Origin: Candidatus Woesearchaeota archaeon
GTDB lineage: Archaea; Nanobdellota; Nanobdellia; Woesearchaeales; JACPBV01
Length of the DNA stretch: 38,100 nucleotides
NCBI GenBank assembly: GCA_019322475.1
Contig: JAHWIN010000015.1
Coordinates: forward strand, 1-38,100
Direction of reading: 5' to 3'
Position numbers and translations under genes: made by a program
Shown here: in pieces, positions 6,077 to 14,542 of the stretch
How the letters are laid out: each line of letters begins with the position of its first letter
Numbering within the stretch: position 1 is the stretch's first letter
Notes under the pieces: generated by a model
What the model was told of the DNA's origin: nothing
Databases searched by the model: none
Seen by the model: only the letters and a program-made list of their open reading frames with translations

Positions 6077-6310
6077 CTATGTTAGATACATCAAACAGCA
6101 GGCTAACCATTTTTTCCGGCCTTTCTTGCAGACCTCTTCGGCAAGCTCTATGAACATTACAATGCTCCATAAATAAATCCCAACCCCTTTTGAGTCTTTT
6201 ACGATCCTTATTGGGCCGAGGCAGTGAGCGGCTCTCAGGGTCATCAAGCATTCTTGAGCCCTTATGGCCCTGTTCCAAAGGTCATCTTGCAGCAGCCTTT
6301 TTGGCAGCAA
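6077..6310 (-). CDS. Hypothetical protein after the glycogen synthase gene
   Basis: An open frame overlaps the last 29 bases of the glycogen synthase gene and ends at TAG near 6079. It is weakly supported: the only upstream start is TTG (6310), with ATG 6244 as an alternative, and neither has a clear ribosome site. The translation looks natural, with RAAHCLGPIRIVKDSKG, a hydrophobic stretch GIYLWSIVMFIELAEEV and a basic CKKGRKKW tail. Codon choice matches the neighbours. I do not recognise it. The second overlapping frame (6033-6278) reads less like protein. The rest of the stretch down to 5947 holds the redox operon promoter. Confidence 0.3.
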   Translation of the reverse strand: MLPKRLLQDDLWNRAIRAQECLMTLRAAHCLGPIRIVKDSKGVGIYLWSIVMFIELAEEVCKKGRKKWLACCLMYLT

Positions 6311-8081
6311 GGTTATGGGCCTGGATATAGTTCTTTATCAGCAGGCCCCATCCTGTCATCTCTGCAGTCTTTCTTGCATTTATCTTGTTGTTTACCCTTT
6401 CAGATGCAGACAGGCCTGCAAACCTATGCATGACATCTGCCATCTCTTTTACAGACTCATCATATTTTTTTCCTTCTCTTTTCGTGACATATATCCCCGG
6501 GCTGTTTTCAGCCAGGTGAGGGCCTATAAACCTCCCATACCCTGAAAGGTCGGTCGTTATAGCGCTTACGCCCAATGCTGCTGACTCTAAGGTGGTGTAG
6601 CCCCAGGGCTCATAATATGAGGGAAATATCCCAAGATGGCTTCCTATCATGCACTCATTATAGCTTAGGTCCAGAAGGCCGTCTGCTCCTGTAAGGTATA
6701 TGGGGTAATAGACTATCTTGACATTGTCTCTGCTTGAATTTGACATCCCCGAAGACCTTAATGACCTGAGGATATCTTCCTTGTCTTCATCATATAGGTC
6801 ATGTGTAGACAATGGAGGGAGTTTTCCTGGCTTTGCGAATTTCCCTACCTTGACCTCCATCTCTTCCATTACGCTCTCCCCTAACAGGCTTTTCTGGCTT
6901 ATCTTAGACTTTGTCAGCAATGAATGGACTATCCTGTGCTCAATCTTCTTGAGCTCATCATTTATGCTGTCATTTATATCCTCGTAGTGTCTCCTGTTTT
7001 CAAGCAGCTCTGGCTTTATCCCATGTATATTTCCCGGAACCCAGAGGAAGGCCACTATAGTCTTTTTGCTTTTCTCTTTTTTGAGCCTGTTATTGAGCAA
7101 AGCCAGGGAGTCTATAAACAGGTCTATCCCTTTGTTGTGGAACTCATGCCTTCCTGCGAGGAAATATATCAAAATGTTGTCCAGGTCAAAATTATAGTAA
7201 GGAAAGAAGTAATATATTATGAAGTCTATAATCTTTGACTTCAATAGGCTGTGCCTGATGTGCAGCTGCTCTATGGTCTGGAACTTAGAGGAGTCCAGGC
7301 CGTTGGGAAGCAGGAAATCAGGCTTTCTTCCAAGGATATTCTCAGCTTCCATCGAGGTTATCTCAGACACTGTAGTAAAGACATCGCTGTTTTGGGCTGA
7401 GGCCCGCTCAAGCTGGTGCTTTGCATACACCCCCAGTTTCTTTGACTCTCCATCAGGATCGATGCTGCCTAGAAGAGAGTACATCTCCTGGCCGCTGTTT
7501 GCCATAGCCCTTCCTAAGGCAGTAGCGTGGGTCGTAAATATAGTCCCTATCCTTATCTTATTTGATGCTATATAAAGCAGGCCTGCCCCTGCAAGCCATT
7601 CATGAAAATGCGCCGAGATTATGTTTTTTTTGTATTCTTTCCTGAACTCGTGCAGGAACCTTCCAGCTGAATCCGCCCATACCACCGGCTCGTCAAAGTC
7701 ATAATACCCTGTAGAAAGAGAGTCTATCTTATAATTGTCCCATAGATTCCTTTTTGTGTCGTTTGTCTTTACAGTATATCCTGCAAAATCTATCAGTATG
7801 GCCTTGGGGCTCCCTTTGATAAGCCATGTTCCATAATGGCATACTATCCCTTCTTTCTGCAGCCTTTCGAAGACCTTTTTTAGGTTTTGCGGAGGGACAT
7901 CCTCATCAAATATCCCCCTGCATTTCTCAGGAAAATAAGGCCCTATAAGGAAATAGCCGTTTCCATAGGATTTCTGCATGCTTTCTGCTTTCGAGACTAT
8001 AACAGTGTATATCCCCCCCACCTTGTTGCAGACTTCCCAGGAAACCTCAAAAAGGTAGTCTGCTTTTTTTTTCACGCTCAT
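6282..8081 (-). CDS. Glycogen synthase, eukaryote-like GT3 family
   Basis: The 599-residue enzyme should transfer glucose from UDP- or ADP-glucose to growing glycogen in the cytoplasm. Near the start, residues 9-28 carry FEVSWEVCNKVGGIYTVI, the signature of animal and yeast glycogen synthase (GT3) rather than bacterial GlgA. AHFHEWLAGAGL and TTHATALGR follow in the first Rossmann domain; LPNGLD and LAGRHEFHNKGIDLFIDSLA mark the second. The catalytic E-x7-E motif is in YYEPWGYTTLESAALG. Length is close to the GT3 core without the long regulatory tails of the mammalian enzyme. It lies downstream of a DUF5752 gene in a glycogen gene cluster. GT3 enzymes occur sporadically in archaea and bacteria. 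Confidence 0.9.
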   Translation of the reverse strand: MSVKKKADYLFEVSWEVCNKVGGIYTVIVSKAESMQKSYGNGYFLIGPYFPEKCRGIFDEDVPPQNLKKVFERLQKEGIVCHYGTWLIKGSPKAILIDFAGYTVKTNDTKRNLWDNYKIDSLSTGYYDFDEPVVWADSAGRFLHEFRKEYKKNIISAHFHEWLAGAGLLYIASNKIRIGTIFTTHATALGRAMANSGQEMYSLLGSIDPDGESKKLGVYAKHQLERASAQNSDVFTTVSEITSMEAENILGRKPDFLLPNGLDSSKFQTIEQLHIRHSLLKSKIIDFIIYYFFPYYNFDLDNILIYFLAGRHEFHNKGIDLFIDSLALLNNRLKKEKSKKTIVAFLWVPGNIHGIKPELLENRRHYEDINDSINDELKKIEHRIVHSLLTKSKISQKSLLGESVMEEMEVKVGKFAKPGKLPPLSTHDLYDEDKEDILRSLRSSGMSNSSRDNVKIVYYPIYLTGADGLLDLSYNECMIGSHLGIFPSYYEPWGYTTLESAALGVSAITTDLSGYGRFIGPHLAENSPGIYVTKREGKKYDESVKEMADVMHRFAGLSASERVNNKINARKTAEMTGWGLLIKNYIQAHNLAAKKAAAR

Positions 8082-8180
8082 TTTTTATCCGTTAGGTTAA
8101 CCCTATGGCCTTTGGCTTCAAAAAGCTTCATCCACTAACTAAAGGAGGGGGCTTTCGGCTTTTATCAGGGCCCAGCCTGC

Positions 8181-8960
8181 TTATTTTTTCTTGAAATAAT
8201 TTATGGCAGATATAACTATTATGATAACTGCGATAGCGACCATGAACCCAATCAGGGTTTCAGTTCCCTTGCTTATCCCTGCTGTTGCAGCTCCTGTAAA
8301 CCCTTCCTTGCCTATGTTTATAAAGGCGACCAGGGCAAATAATACAAGGACAGAAGTAACAACCCCTCCGACAGTGTAGAGCTTGCTCTCTTTTTGCTCT
8401 ATATCCTGCTGCGAATAAGGCTCTTGTTTTCCACGGCTTGCAGGGTTTTTCCGCAGCCCCCTGACAGAAGCCCCTGTCCTTTTTCTCTTCTGTACAGATG
8501 CCCTTTTCCTGGCCTCTATCTTTTTTACAGCCCTTAACCTGCTTACCCTTTTAGCTGCTTTTAGGGCTTTTTTACCTGCAGGGGAAACTTTCCTTGAAGG
8601 TATTTTTCTTGCAGGCTTTCTTACGCTGCTCTTTTCCTGTTTTTTCCTCATGTCCTCTTTTTTGATCAGGTCCTTTATCTCCCCGATCCTGATCCCGATG
8701 TTTTTCCTCATGGCCTCTTTTGTCTTTAACGGGGATATTGAGTCTGCCAGTTTTTGGTCCTGGATGACATCCCTTATCCAGTTATGGATGTCATTCTTGT
8801 CATCATTTACATGATGGTTAAATGTCTGCTCATCCATATAGCCTAGTGCAGCGTGAAGCTCATCAAGATTTTTTATCACAGAGCCTCCATTTACCCAAAA
8901 GCATCTCTCCTTGCCTATGTCTTTAAGGTAATCAATGCCTGAATCAGGCGGCTGTTCCAT
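8181..8960 (-). CDS. DUF5752-like protein with basic linker and C-terminal membrane anchor
   Basis: Starting at ATG 8960, which sits behind a perfect GGAGGTGA site (an ATG at 8981 is less well placed), the product has 259 residues. The first about 90 residues (CFWVNGGSVIKNLDELHAAL, FNHHVNDDKNDIHNWIRDVI) match DUF5752 as I recall it, a domain often encoded beside glycogen or alpha-amylase genes. A strongly basic, probably disordered stretch follows (about 100-185, many Lys/Arg with Ser/Ala). Two membrane helices end the chain (about 195-215 and 232-255, finishing in FKKK). It could anchor or organise the glycogen enzymes at the membrane; this is inference from position. A minus-strand TATA box (TTTATATAAG, 9023-9014) lies upstream. 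Confidence 0.75.
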   Translation of the reverse strand: MEQPPDSGIDYLKDIGKERCFWVNGGSVIKNLDELHAALGYMDEQTFNHHVNDDKNDIHNWIRDVIQDQKLADSISPLKTKEAMRKNIGIRIGEIKDLIKKEDMRKKQEKSSVRKPARKIPSRKVSPAGKKALKAAKRVSRLRAVKKIEARKRASVQKRKRTGASVRGLRKNPASRGKQEPYSQQDIEQKESKLYTVGGVVTSVLVLFALVAFINIGKEGFTGAATAGISKGTETLIGFMVAIAVIIIVISAINYFKKK

Positions 8961-9013
8961 AGTCTTCACCTCCTTCTGCATAAATCCAGCTGAATATCCT
9001 TTAACTGTCTTTT

Positions 9014-9023
9014 CTTATATAAA
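9014..9023 (-). promoter_or_regulatory. TATA box for the DUF5752-like gene
   Basis: TTTATATAAG on the minus strand lies about 55 bases before the ATG at 8960, giving a leader of about 30 bases that carries the GGAGGTGA site. The stretch 9024-9194 holds no gene that I can support; it has a short hairpin (CCTGC...GCAGG near 9075-9094) of unknown meaning. Confidence 0.5.
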
Positions 9024-9194
9024 TAGGTATTGGTTTAACAGCTTAATAGAAGCCCTATGCTGTTGTTCCTGGCCCTGCCTTCTGCTTTGCAGGAGGATGG
9101 CCAACCTGCCTGCAGAAGCCTTGTTTTTTGAAGCATCTGGCAGCCGGAGATAAGGCTGCACAGGCATGGGCTTCTATCCTATCTTAACCTTTTC

Positions 9195-9380
9195 CTAGTT
9201 CTTTAGGCAGTCAGATCTCCAGCTGCAGTTAAGCTGGTCGCAGTAGTCATATGCAGTTCCGAAGCAGTCGAAATTGCCTTCCTTCCTTTGGATCTCCTTT
9301 ATGACATCTGCCTTTTTCTTTACCTTCTTTGTATCTACGCCTAATCTCTTCGCTTTGCTTTTTATTTCCCGGATGTTCAT
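9195..9380 (-). CDS. Small SAP-like protein
   Basis: The 61-residue protein begins with NIREIKSKAKRLGVDTKKVKKKADVIKEI, which matches the helix-extended loop-helix of SAP-like domains. It ends in a conserved-looking segment with four cysteines (FDCFGTAYDYCDQLNCSWRSDC). SAP domains usually bind nucleic acid. Small proteins of this kind are found next to GH57 genes in some bacteria and archaea, and here the ATG overlaps the GH57 stop by four bases (ATGA), so translation is coupled. Its role in glucan metabolism is unknown; the cysteines may bind metal. Confidence 0.7.
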   Translation of the reverse strand: MNIREIKSKAKRLGVDTKKVKKKADVIKEIQRKEGNFDCFGTAYDYCDQLNCSWRSDCLKN

Positions 9381-10594
9381 ATTCTCACCTCTTCGGTAAT
9401 TTTTTCTTTATTGTCCTGTATCCTGGACCTTATATCATTGAGAATGTTCATGAAAGATATGAAGGAGTCATAAGGCCTTTCAAACGGGTTGAAATACTTG
9501 TGGACATCCCCGTCTGCAAACCATTTTGTGCACATATAATAGAAATGGTCGCTTGTCTGCAGCTTCCTCCAGTCATCTATCAGTTCCTTGTCTCTTGATT
9601 CCTTTATCCGGCATTCCATATCATATATAAGCCTTGCAGCTTCCTGCTGCATCCTGTTTCCCAGCCATGCCGAAACATCCCTTTCTACATCAGCCCAGCT
9701 CACAGGAAACGGGAAGTCCAGCTCACCTATCTGGGGGTATCTTTCTATAGAGCCGCTTGGGCTTATAAAATCATTGTCCTTGTTCTTCAGTATCTCTTCA
9801 GGAAGGTGCTTCAGAAAACTGAAGATGCCCTTGTCTTCCCACTGGTGCTCCCCAAACGTCTCATAGTCCATAAAAAGGTTAGCTATGTGGCCGTTTCCGT
9901 TTATCCCGTTTACCCATCCGGCGAACTTTGGGGCTGTCAGAGGGTAGCTTTTCCAGCTTTTTTCGCTGAACCTGAAAGCGATGTCGTCAGAAAGCCTGTA
10001 GTTCTTCAGCAAAAGGCTTATATTTTTCCTTGCCTTCGCCTTATACACGAAGTTGGGGTTTCTCCACTGCAGGATATGGTCTGCCCCTTCAGCCAGGACC
10101 CCTTTATAGCCCATATCTGCTGTAAGCTCTGCCAGCTCATTGTTGTATATCAGCTCGGTGTTCCTGAAGACAGAAGGCCTGTACCTGAAAAGCTCCCATA
10201 GCTTTTTCCTGTGCAGCCTTACCTGCTCTTTGAACTCTTTTTTGGAGTATAGGAAAGAAAGGCTATGGTGGTATGTTTCGCTCAGCAATTCAACACATCC
10301 GGTATCTACAAGTTCCCTGAAGCTTTCTATCATATTGGGGCTGTTTTTTTCAAGCTGCTCAAGAAGGATACCTGTCATGCTGTAGCTTACCTTAAACTCT
10401 CCCTTGTTCTTGTGTATCAGCTCAAGCATGAGCTTATTTGCAGGGCAGTAGCATTTTTTTATCACCTTGGACAATATCTCGCTGTTCTTTCCTGAATCAA
10501 AATAGTCTGACCTGCTGCCTATGTCAAATACCCTATAGTCCCTTATCCTGTATGGCTGGTGAACCTGGAAATAAAAGCATACTGATACCATCAT
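9377..10594 (-). CDS. Glycoside hydrolase family 57 protein (alpha-amylase-like)
   Basis: The 405-residue GH57 enzyme should cut or rearrange alpha-1,4-glucans in the cytoplasm (no signal peptide). GH57 motifs are present in order: the HQPYR motif near residue 12, ETYHHSLSFL near 106, the nucleophile region FRNTELIYNN with the catalytic Glu near 143, and MDYETFGEHQ near 240 with the acid Asp. The C-terminal helical part (DVERDVSAWLGNRMQQEA) also fits the family. GH57 proteins of this length act as alpha-amylases or 4-alpha-glucanotransferases; I cannot tell which. It overlaps both neighbours by ATGA, linking GT4, GH57 and SAP-like genes in one operon. Confidence 0.9.
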   Translation of the reverse strand: MMVSVCFYFQVHQPYRIRDYRVFDIGSRSDYFDSGKNSEILSKVIKKCYCPANKLMLELIHKNKGEFKVSYSMTGILLEQLEKNSPNMIESFRELVDTGCVELLSETYHHSLSFLYSKKEFKEQVRLHRKKLWELFRYRPSVFRNTELIYNNELAELTADMGYKGVLAEGADHILQWRNPNFVYKAKARKNISLLLKNYRLSDDIAFRFSEKSWKSYPLTAPKFAGWVNGINGNGHIANLFMDYETFGEHQWEDKGIFSFLKHLPEEILKNKDNDFISPSGSIERYPQIGELDFPFPVSWADVERDVSAWLGNRMQQEAARLIYDMECRIKESRDKELIDDWRKLQTSDHFYYMCTKWFADGDVHKYFNPFERPYDSFISFMNILNDIRSRIQDNKEKITEEVRI

Positions 10595-11811
10595 GCAGCC
10601 TCCATAGTAGCGTCAGACCTAAAGGAATCATACAGCCTGCTGTATATCTCCATGCACTTTCTTGCAGGGCTGTCCCAGCTGAAGCTTCTTATCTCTTTGA
10701 AGCTTTCCTCGCTCATGTGGCATCTTAATGGGTGATACCTAAGAAGGGCAAGTATCTTGTTAGCCATGGCATCTATGTCCCAAAAATCAACTAGCAGGCA
10801 GTTTTTTATTATCTCTGATACCCCGCTTTGTTTTGATATTATTATGGGTGTCTTGTTTTTCATGGCTTCAAGCGCTGTAAGCCCGAACGGCTCTGAAACA
10901 GACGGCATCACAAACACATCTGCCATCTGGTATATCTTTTCAACATCCTCTCCTCTTAAGAATCCGGTGAAGAGAAAATTTCCTGAAACGCCAAGCTCTG
11001 CTGACTTCTCTATCATAAACGGCTCCATGTCTCCGCTGCCGGCCATGACAAACATTATTTCAGGATCAAGGCTTAAGCACCTTTTTGCCGCATACAGGAA
11101 ATATTCCGGGCCTTTTTGCAGGGTTATCCTTCCAAGGAACAGGACAACCTTGCCTTTTTTGGCCTTATAGTTTTTCTCTAACATATCCCTGTAGCTGAAG
11201 TCTAAGGAATTATGAACTACATGTATCTTGCCTTCAGGTATGCCGTAATGCCTTATTATTTTCTCTTTTGTGAAACCGCTTACCGCAATTACTGCGTCTG
11301 CAGCCTCCATCCCTTTTTTTTCGATGTCATACACATATCCATTGGGGCTTTCGCTTGTCCTGTCAAACTCTGTCGCATGGACATGTACCACCAGGGGCTT
11401 TCCTGAGACCTTTTTGGCAGCCATGCCTGCCGGGTAGGTCATCCAGTCATGCGCATGTATGATGTCATGGTTGGCTTTTTTTGCGATAGGCCCTGCTTTC
11501 CTGGCAAACCTATCTACCTCTTCAAAAAGGTTGCTTCCATAAAGCCCTTTAGGGACAGAGCCCTTCTCTACCCTGTAAAGGTAGCTTTCAGGGGTCATAT
11601 ACCCTGCAATAGGGGACTTGACCTCTATAAAGTCAACAGAAGCTGATATCAGCCTTATGAAATCCGGCTTTGATCCTGAAGGGTAGGCCGGAAGGACGAA
11701 TGTTAGCTCTGCTCCCTGCCGGCTTAGCCCTTTTGTAAGGCCATAACAGGCAGTTCCAAGGCCTCCTGAGTTGTAAGGAGGAAACTCCCACCCGAACATA
11801 AGAATTTTCAT
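10591..11811 (-). CDS. GT4 family glycosyltransferase (glycogen synthase-like)
   Basis: The 406-residue protein has a GT-B fold. Near the start it has MFGWEFPPYNSGGLGTACYG, the GGLG donor loop. HDIIHAHDWMTYPAG and VVHVHATEFDR follow in the first domain. The second domain carries FLGRITLQKGPEYFLYAA and the E-x7-E motif in SEPFGLTALEAM. These features are those of GT4 starch/glycogen synthase-type transferases. Beside GH57 and GT3 genes it probably elongates or primes an alpha-glucan, or makes a glucan-containing product. It is the first gene of the GT4-GH57-SAP operon, with a TATA box about 85 bases upstream. Confidence 0.85.
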   Translation of the reverse strand: MKILMFGWEFPPYNSGGLGTACYGLTKGLSRQGAELTFVLPAYPSGSKPDFIRLISASVDFIEVKSPIAGYMTPESYLYRVEKGSVPKGLYGSNLFEEVDRFARKAGPIAKKANHDIIHAHDWMTYPAGMAAKKVSGKPLVVHVHATEFDRTSESPNGYVYDIEKKGMEAADAVIAVSGFTKEKIIRHYGIPEGKIHVVHNSLDFSYRDMLEKNYKAKKGKVVLFLGRITLQKGPEYFLYAAKRCLSLDPEIMFVMAGSGDMEPFMIEKSAELGVSGNFLFTGFLRGEDVEKIYQMADVFVMPSVSEPFGLTALEAMKNKTPIIISKQSGVSEIIKNCLLVDFWDIDAMANKILALLRYHPLRCHMSEESFKEIRSFSWDSPARKCMEIYSRLYDSFRSDATMEAA

Positions 11812-11895
11812 ATTGCCTCTTTTAAGATGCTCCGGCAGATTTTTTACCCTATTGAGTTTAGACCTTCACCTAGCATCTGTTTATTTATTTACTTA

Positions 11896-11924
11896 TATAT
11901 AAACCTATTTGATTTTTTAGGTTT
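11896..11924 (-). promoter_or_regulatory. Promoter and inverted repeat upstream of the GT4 operon
   Basis: On the minus strand TTTATATA (11903-11896) is a TATA box. Directly upstream are inverted arms AAACCTA (11901-11907) and TAGGTTT (11918-11924). This is a plausible operator beside the TATA box, perhaps for the nearby TrmB-type regulator, but the motif differs from the palindrome near that gene. The rest of 11825-12072 shows no gene. Confidence 0.4.
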
Positions 11925-12072
11925 CTTTTATTTAAAGCTGACTGGATATGTGTCGGATACCGTCACGTGCAGAAAAAACAGGATTGCTCAAGCTGGATAG
12001 ATGCCTCCAGATCGCTTTGATAACTCCGTACTTTTTACCCGCAAAAATCTTAGAACAAAACCTTCTTTCGCT

Positions 12073-12837
12073 TTACAGTGAGCTTATCATCTGCCTTAGG
12101 GCTTTTGTAAAGAACGCTGACCTTGCCCATATCCCTGAATCATAATTCTCATCTGCAAGCCCGGAGCTTATCATAAACAGGAGCTCATCATCAGCTATGA
12201 CCACTCTTCCGTTAAGTTCCTTATCCACCAATTCAACATCTCCCTGAATCTTTTTTGCAGCCTTTTTATCGATAGGGGCGATCATCTTTATCTTTACCCC
12301 TCTTCTGCTTGCTTTCCTGAATGAATTGCTCAAAAGCCCCGCTTTCCTTATAAAGCCTTCCTTGGTCGTAACTATAAGGACAGACCTTGATGCCTTGTCT
12401 ACCATCTTTTTGAGGAAATGATTGATGTTTTCCCTCCCTATTATTGAGTTTGAAAGGTCGCTGCAATCGACCTTTTTGATCCCTGTCCTGTGCAAAAGCT
12501 CCAGTTCCCTGAAAATGTCTGTATTTTTGATGTCCTCGATCATCTTGAGGCTTAGCTCAGTGTCCTCTTTTATGTCTTTCTTTACCCTTTCTACGATCTC
12601 TTCAGGCTGGACTGCTATGTACCTTATGGGCTTCCCTATCTTCATTATTATAAACCCTTTTTTCTCAAGGCTTTCCAGAACATCATAACATCTGCTTCTT
12701 GGCACGCTGCTTAGGTCTGCCAGCTCTCCTGCAGTTGCAATTCCCCTTGATAGAAGGACAGTCCATATCTTCGCTTCATATATGTTAAGCCTGAAATCAT
12801 GCTTTAGCTGTAACAGTAACTCTTCTTTAAGGCTCAT
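12073..12837 (-). CDS. TrmB-family transcriptional regulator
   Basis: The 254-residue protein has an N-terminal winged helix (about residues 10-85): LNIYEAKIWTVLLSRGIATAGELAD, then VPRSRCYDVLESLEKKGFI, the TrmB HTH pattern. A coiled linker (90-120) and a C-terminal domain (125-254) follow; the latter contains SNSIIGRENINHFLKKMVDKA, LIVTTKEGF and IKMIAPIDKKA. This resembles the PLD-like effector part of short TrmB members rather than the sugar-binding TrmB_C barrel. TrmB proteins control sugar uptake and glycolysis genes in archaea, and this gene lies beside a glycogen operon, so it probably regulates that operon. The start is supported by a TATA box about 28 bases upstream (leaderless). Confidence 0.85.
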   Translation of the reverse strand: MSLKEELLLQLKHDFRLNIYEAKIWTVLLSRGIATAGELADLSSVPRSRCYDVLESLEKKGFIIMKIGKPIRYIAVQPEEIVERVKKDIKEDTELSLKMIEDIKNTDIFRELELLHRTGIKKVDCSDLSNSIIGRENINHFLKKMVDKASRSVLIVTTKEGFIRKAGLLSNSFRKASRRGVKIKMIAPIDKKAAKKIQGDVELVDKELNGRVVIADDELLFMISSGLADENYDSGIWARSAFFTKALRQMISSL

Positions 12838-12862
12838 CTTAAGATACAGGATAATTTACCCA

Positions 12863-12904
12863 TATTTAAATCTTTCTATTTGTCTTTACTTTAGAGTAAG
12901 TAAA
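12863..12904 (-). promoter_or_regulatory. Leaderless promoter with palindromic operator for the TrmB-type gene
   Basis: TTTAAATA (12870-12863) is about 28 bases from the ATG at 12837. Upstream of it, 12885-12904 reads TTTACTTTAGAGTAAGTAAA. It holds TACT-N4-AGTA (12887-12898) and wider TTTACTT...AAGTAAA arms. TrmB proteins of halophilic archaea are known to bind TACT...GAGTA-type palindromes, so this is a good candidate operator. Confidence 0.5.
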
Positions 12905-12982
12905 TTTTTTAAGAAATCAGGATCCACCCAATAGGGTGGTCTGGCTGTGCCTGATCTGCTCCCCTTCTTTGGATAAAGCTGA

Positions 12983-14491
12983 TCAATCCCTTTTTTTTCC
13001 GGCCTTCAGGACGAATGCTCCAAAAAGGGCAATGGCTGTGAAGACCAGAAGGCCTAAAACAACCGTAAGTGCAAGAACTATCCCTTTCCTTGATTTTACC
13101 TCCAGTTCAGCCTCCTCTTCAGGACCATCTGGGGCAGGATTTTTTTCTGAGTCCATGCCTCCATCCTCTGAAGGGATAATCCCTCCTGCCTGCACTTCTA
13201 TATCCTGCTTGGACGCCCCTTCCATGTTTTCATCATTATCTTCATCAGGGTTATCTGCCTCTTTTTTCTGGCATTCATTAACCTCCAGGTCAACATACAC
13301 ATCTTCTGTTTCACCGCCATAATCCACATTTATGCTTATAGGATACACCTTTTTGTCTATATTCCCCGGAATCCAGAGATTAAGCTTTTTTTCATACCTG
13401 CTTGAATCCTCATATGCATCATTAGAAAGTTCAAAACTTTTCCTTATATCTATCTCTAGCTCTTCATTATATGCCTGGACAGAAACCTTTTCCTCTTCAG
13501 AGCCTATGTTGAGCATAGAAAGGGAAAGGAGCGCATTTTCCTCGCATCCGTATGAGCTCCTGTCAAGCTCTGCCTTTAATATCCTTATGTCGTGCTTTTC
13601 CTTCTCTACCTCGAGATCGAAGGTTATCTCCTTCTCATATCTGATCCCTGCATCGTCCTCAGCTTCTATCTCTATCGTAACGAGCCTGTCTTTTGCATCT
13701 ACCTCCAGAGGTATCTTAAACTCCAGCTCTTTTGAGGTCTCCCTGTCTGCATCAAGGTCAAACTCGCTTATATCCTCCTCTATATCATCCCCGTCATCTA
13801 TCTCTTCTATAGCGCCTTCTATCGATATGTCCTTTATCTCTATGTCTGTGTCAGAATCATAAAGGTTTTCAAGCTCTATCTTGAATTCAACTGTAGATTC
13901 AGGGAATACATCGGTTATCTTGCCTCTTCTCGTCTTTGAATCGCTTTGCTTGCTTCCATCAACATATATCTTGGTTATGTTTGCTATGAACATGAGGGGA
14001 CACAATTCACTATATGGCTTATAAGGTGGAAGGGGGTCTATGGATTCCACAGGGAAGGATGATGCATTTCCAAAAGTTGTGGTGGCATAGTTCAGTCCGA
14101 TAATCTGGCCTTCAACGCCAATAGGATAGTCCCCCCATGCATAGCCGTAACCAGGTGTTTTTTCAGGAGGTATATCAAACGAGTTTTTCCCTGGCTCTAC
14201 TGTGCTGAATGCCCAGTTTCTTCCATCTTTATACTCATTATATCCAATTCCATTGACAGACTTCAAGAAAACTAAGGGATATATGCCCAGCCAGTCTATT
14301 TCAAACTTGTCAGAGTCTAAGTCAAGCTTTTTTAATGCATGATAAGCCTTTTCGCCGGATTCGACTATGATACATTCTTCTATAACCTCTCCATTGATCA
14401 ACTCCACGACAACTCCTACCCTAGCAGCATAGGCTGCCTCCACCATAAAAACCAAAACCAATAACATGCACAATATTTTCTTCATCTTCAA
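12983..14491 (-). CDS. Surface protein with DUF4430-like domain and C-terminal membrane anchor
   Basis: The 502-residue protein has a signal peptide (residues 1-22, ending AYA) and one membrane helix near 474-496 followed by KAGKKRD, so most of it is outside the cell. Residues 23-135 look like a DUF4430 (transcobalamin-like) domain: VGVVVELINGEVIEECIIVE, AYHALKKLDLD and GYNEYKDGRNWAFSTVEPGK. Residues 180-400 are acidic, beta-rich and immunoglobulin-like (RLVTIEIEAEDDAGIRYEKE). An acidic linker precedes the anchor. It is the last gene of a cluster that also holds a DUF4430 lipoprotein and an ECF transporter S component, so it may capture the same ligand. A GGAGGG site precedes its ATG. Confidence 0.75.
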   Translation of the reverse strand: MKMKKILCMLLVLVFMVEAAYAARVGVVVELINGEVIEECIIVESGEKAYHALKKLDLDSDKFEIDWLGIYPLVFLKSVNGIGYNEYKDGRNWAFSTVEPGKNSFDIPPEKTPGYGYAWGDYPIGVEGQIIGLNYATTTFGNASSFPVESIDPLPPYKPYSELCPLMFIANITKIYVDGSKQSDSKTRRGKITDVFPESTVEFKIELENLYDSDTDIEIKDISIEGAIEEIDDGDDIEEDISEFDLDADRETSKELEFKIPLEVDAKDRLVTIEIEAEDDAGIRYEKEITFDLEVEKEKHDIRILKAELDRSSYGCEENALLSLSMLNIGSEEEKVSVQAYNEELEIDIRKSFELSNDAYEDSSRYEKKLNLWIPGNIDKKVYPISINVDYGGETEDVYVDLEVNECQKKEADNPDEDNDENMEGASKQDIEVQAGGIIPSEDGGMDSEKNPAPDGPEEEAELEVKSRKGIVLALTVVLGLLVFTAIALFGAFVLKAGKKRD

Positions 14492-14542
14492 TCCCTCCGT
14501 TTGTTTTCCTTGACCTTATGCTTCTGCATGCGCTTGTAGGCA

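Noticed and set aside
9075..9094. CCTGC...GCAGG hairpin as a possible RNA gene
   Set aside because: Short stem, no promoter on either side and no further pairing that would suggest a known RNA.
13332..13862. 176-codon plus-strand open frame
   Set aside because: It is antisense to the DUF4430-like surface protein gene and is Ser-rich because the coding strand is rich in Glu/Asp codons; no start signal.
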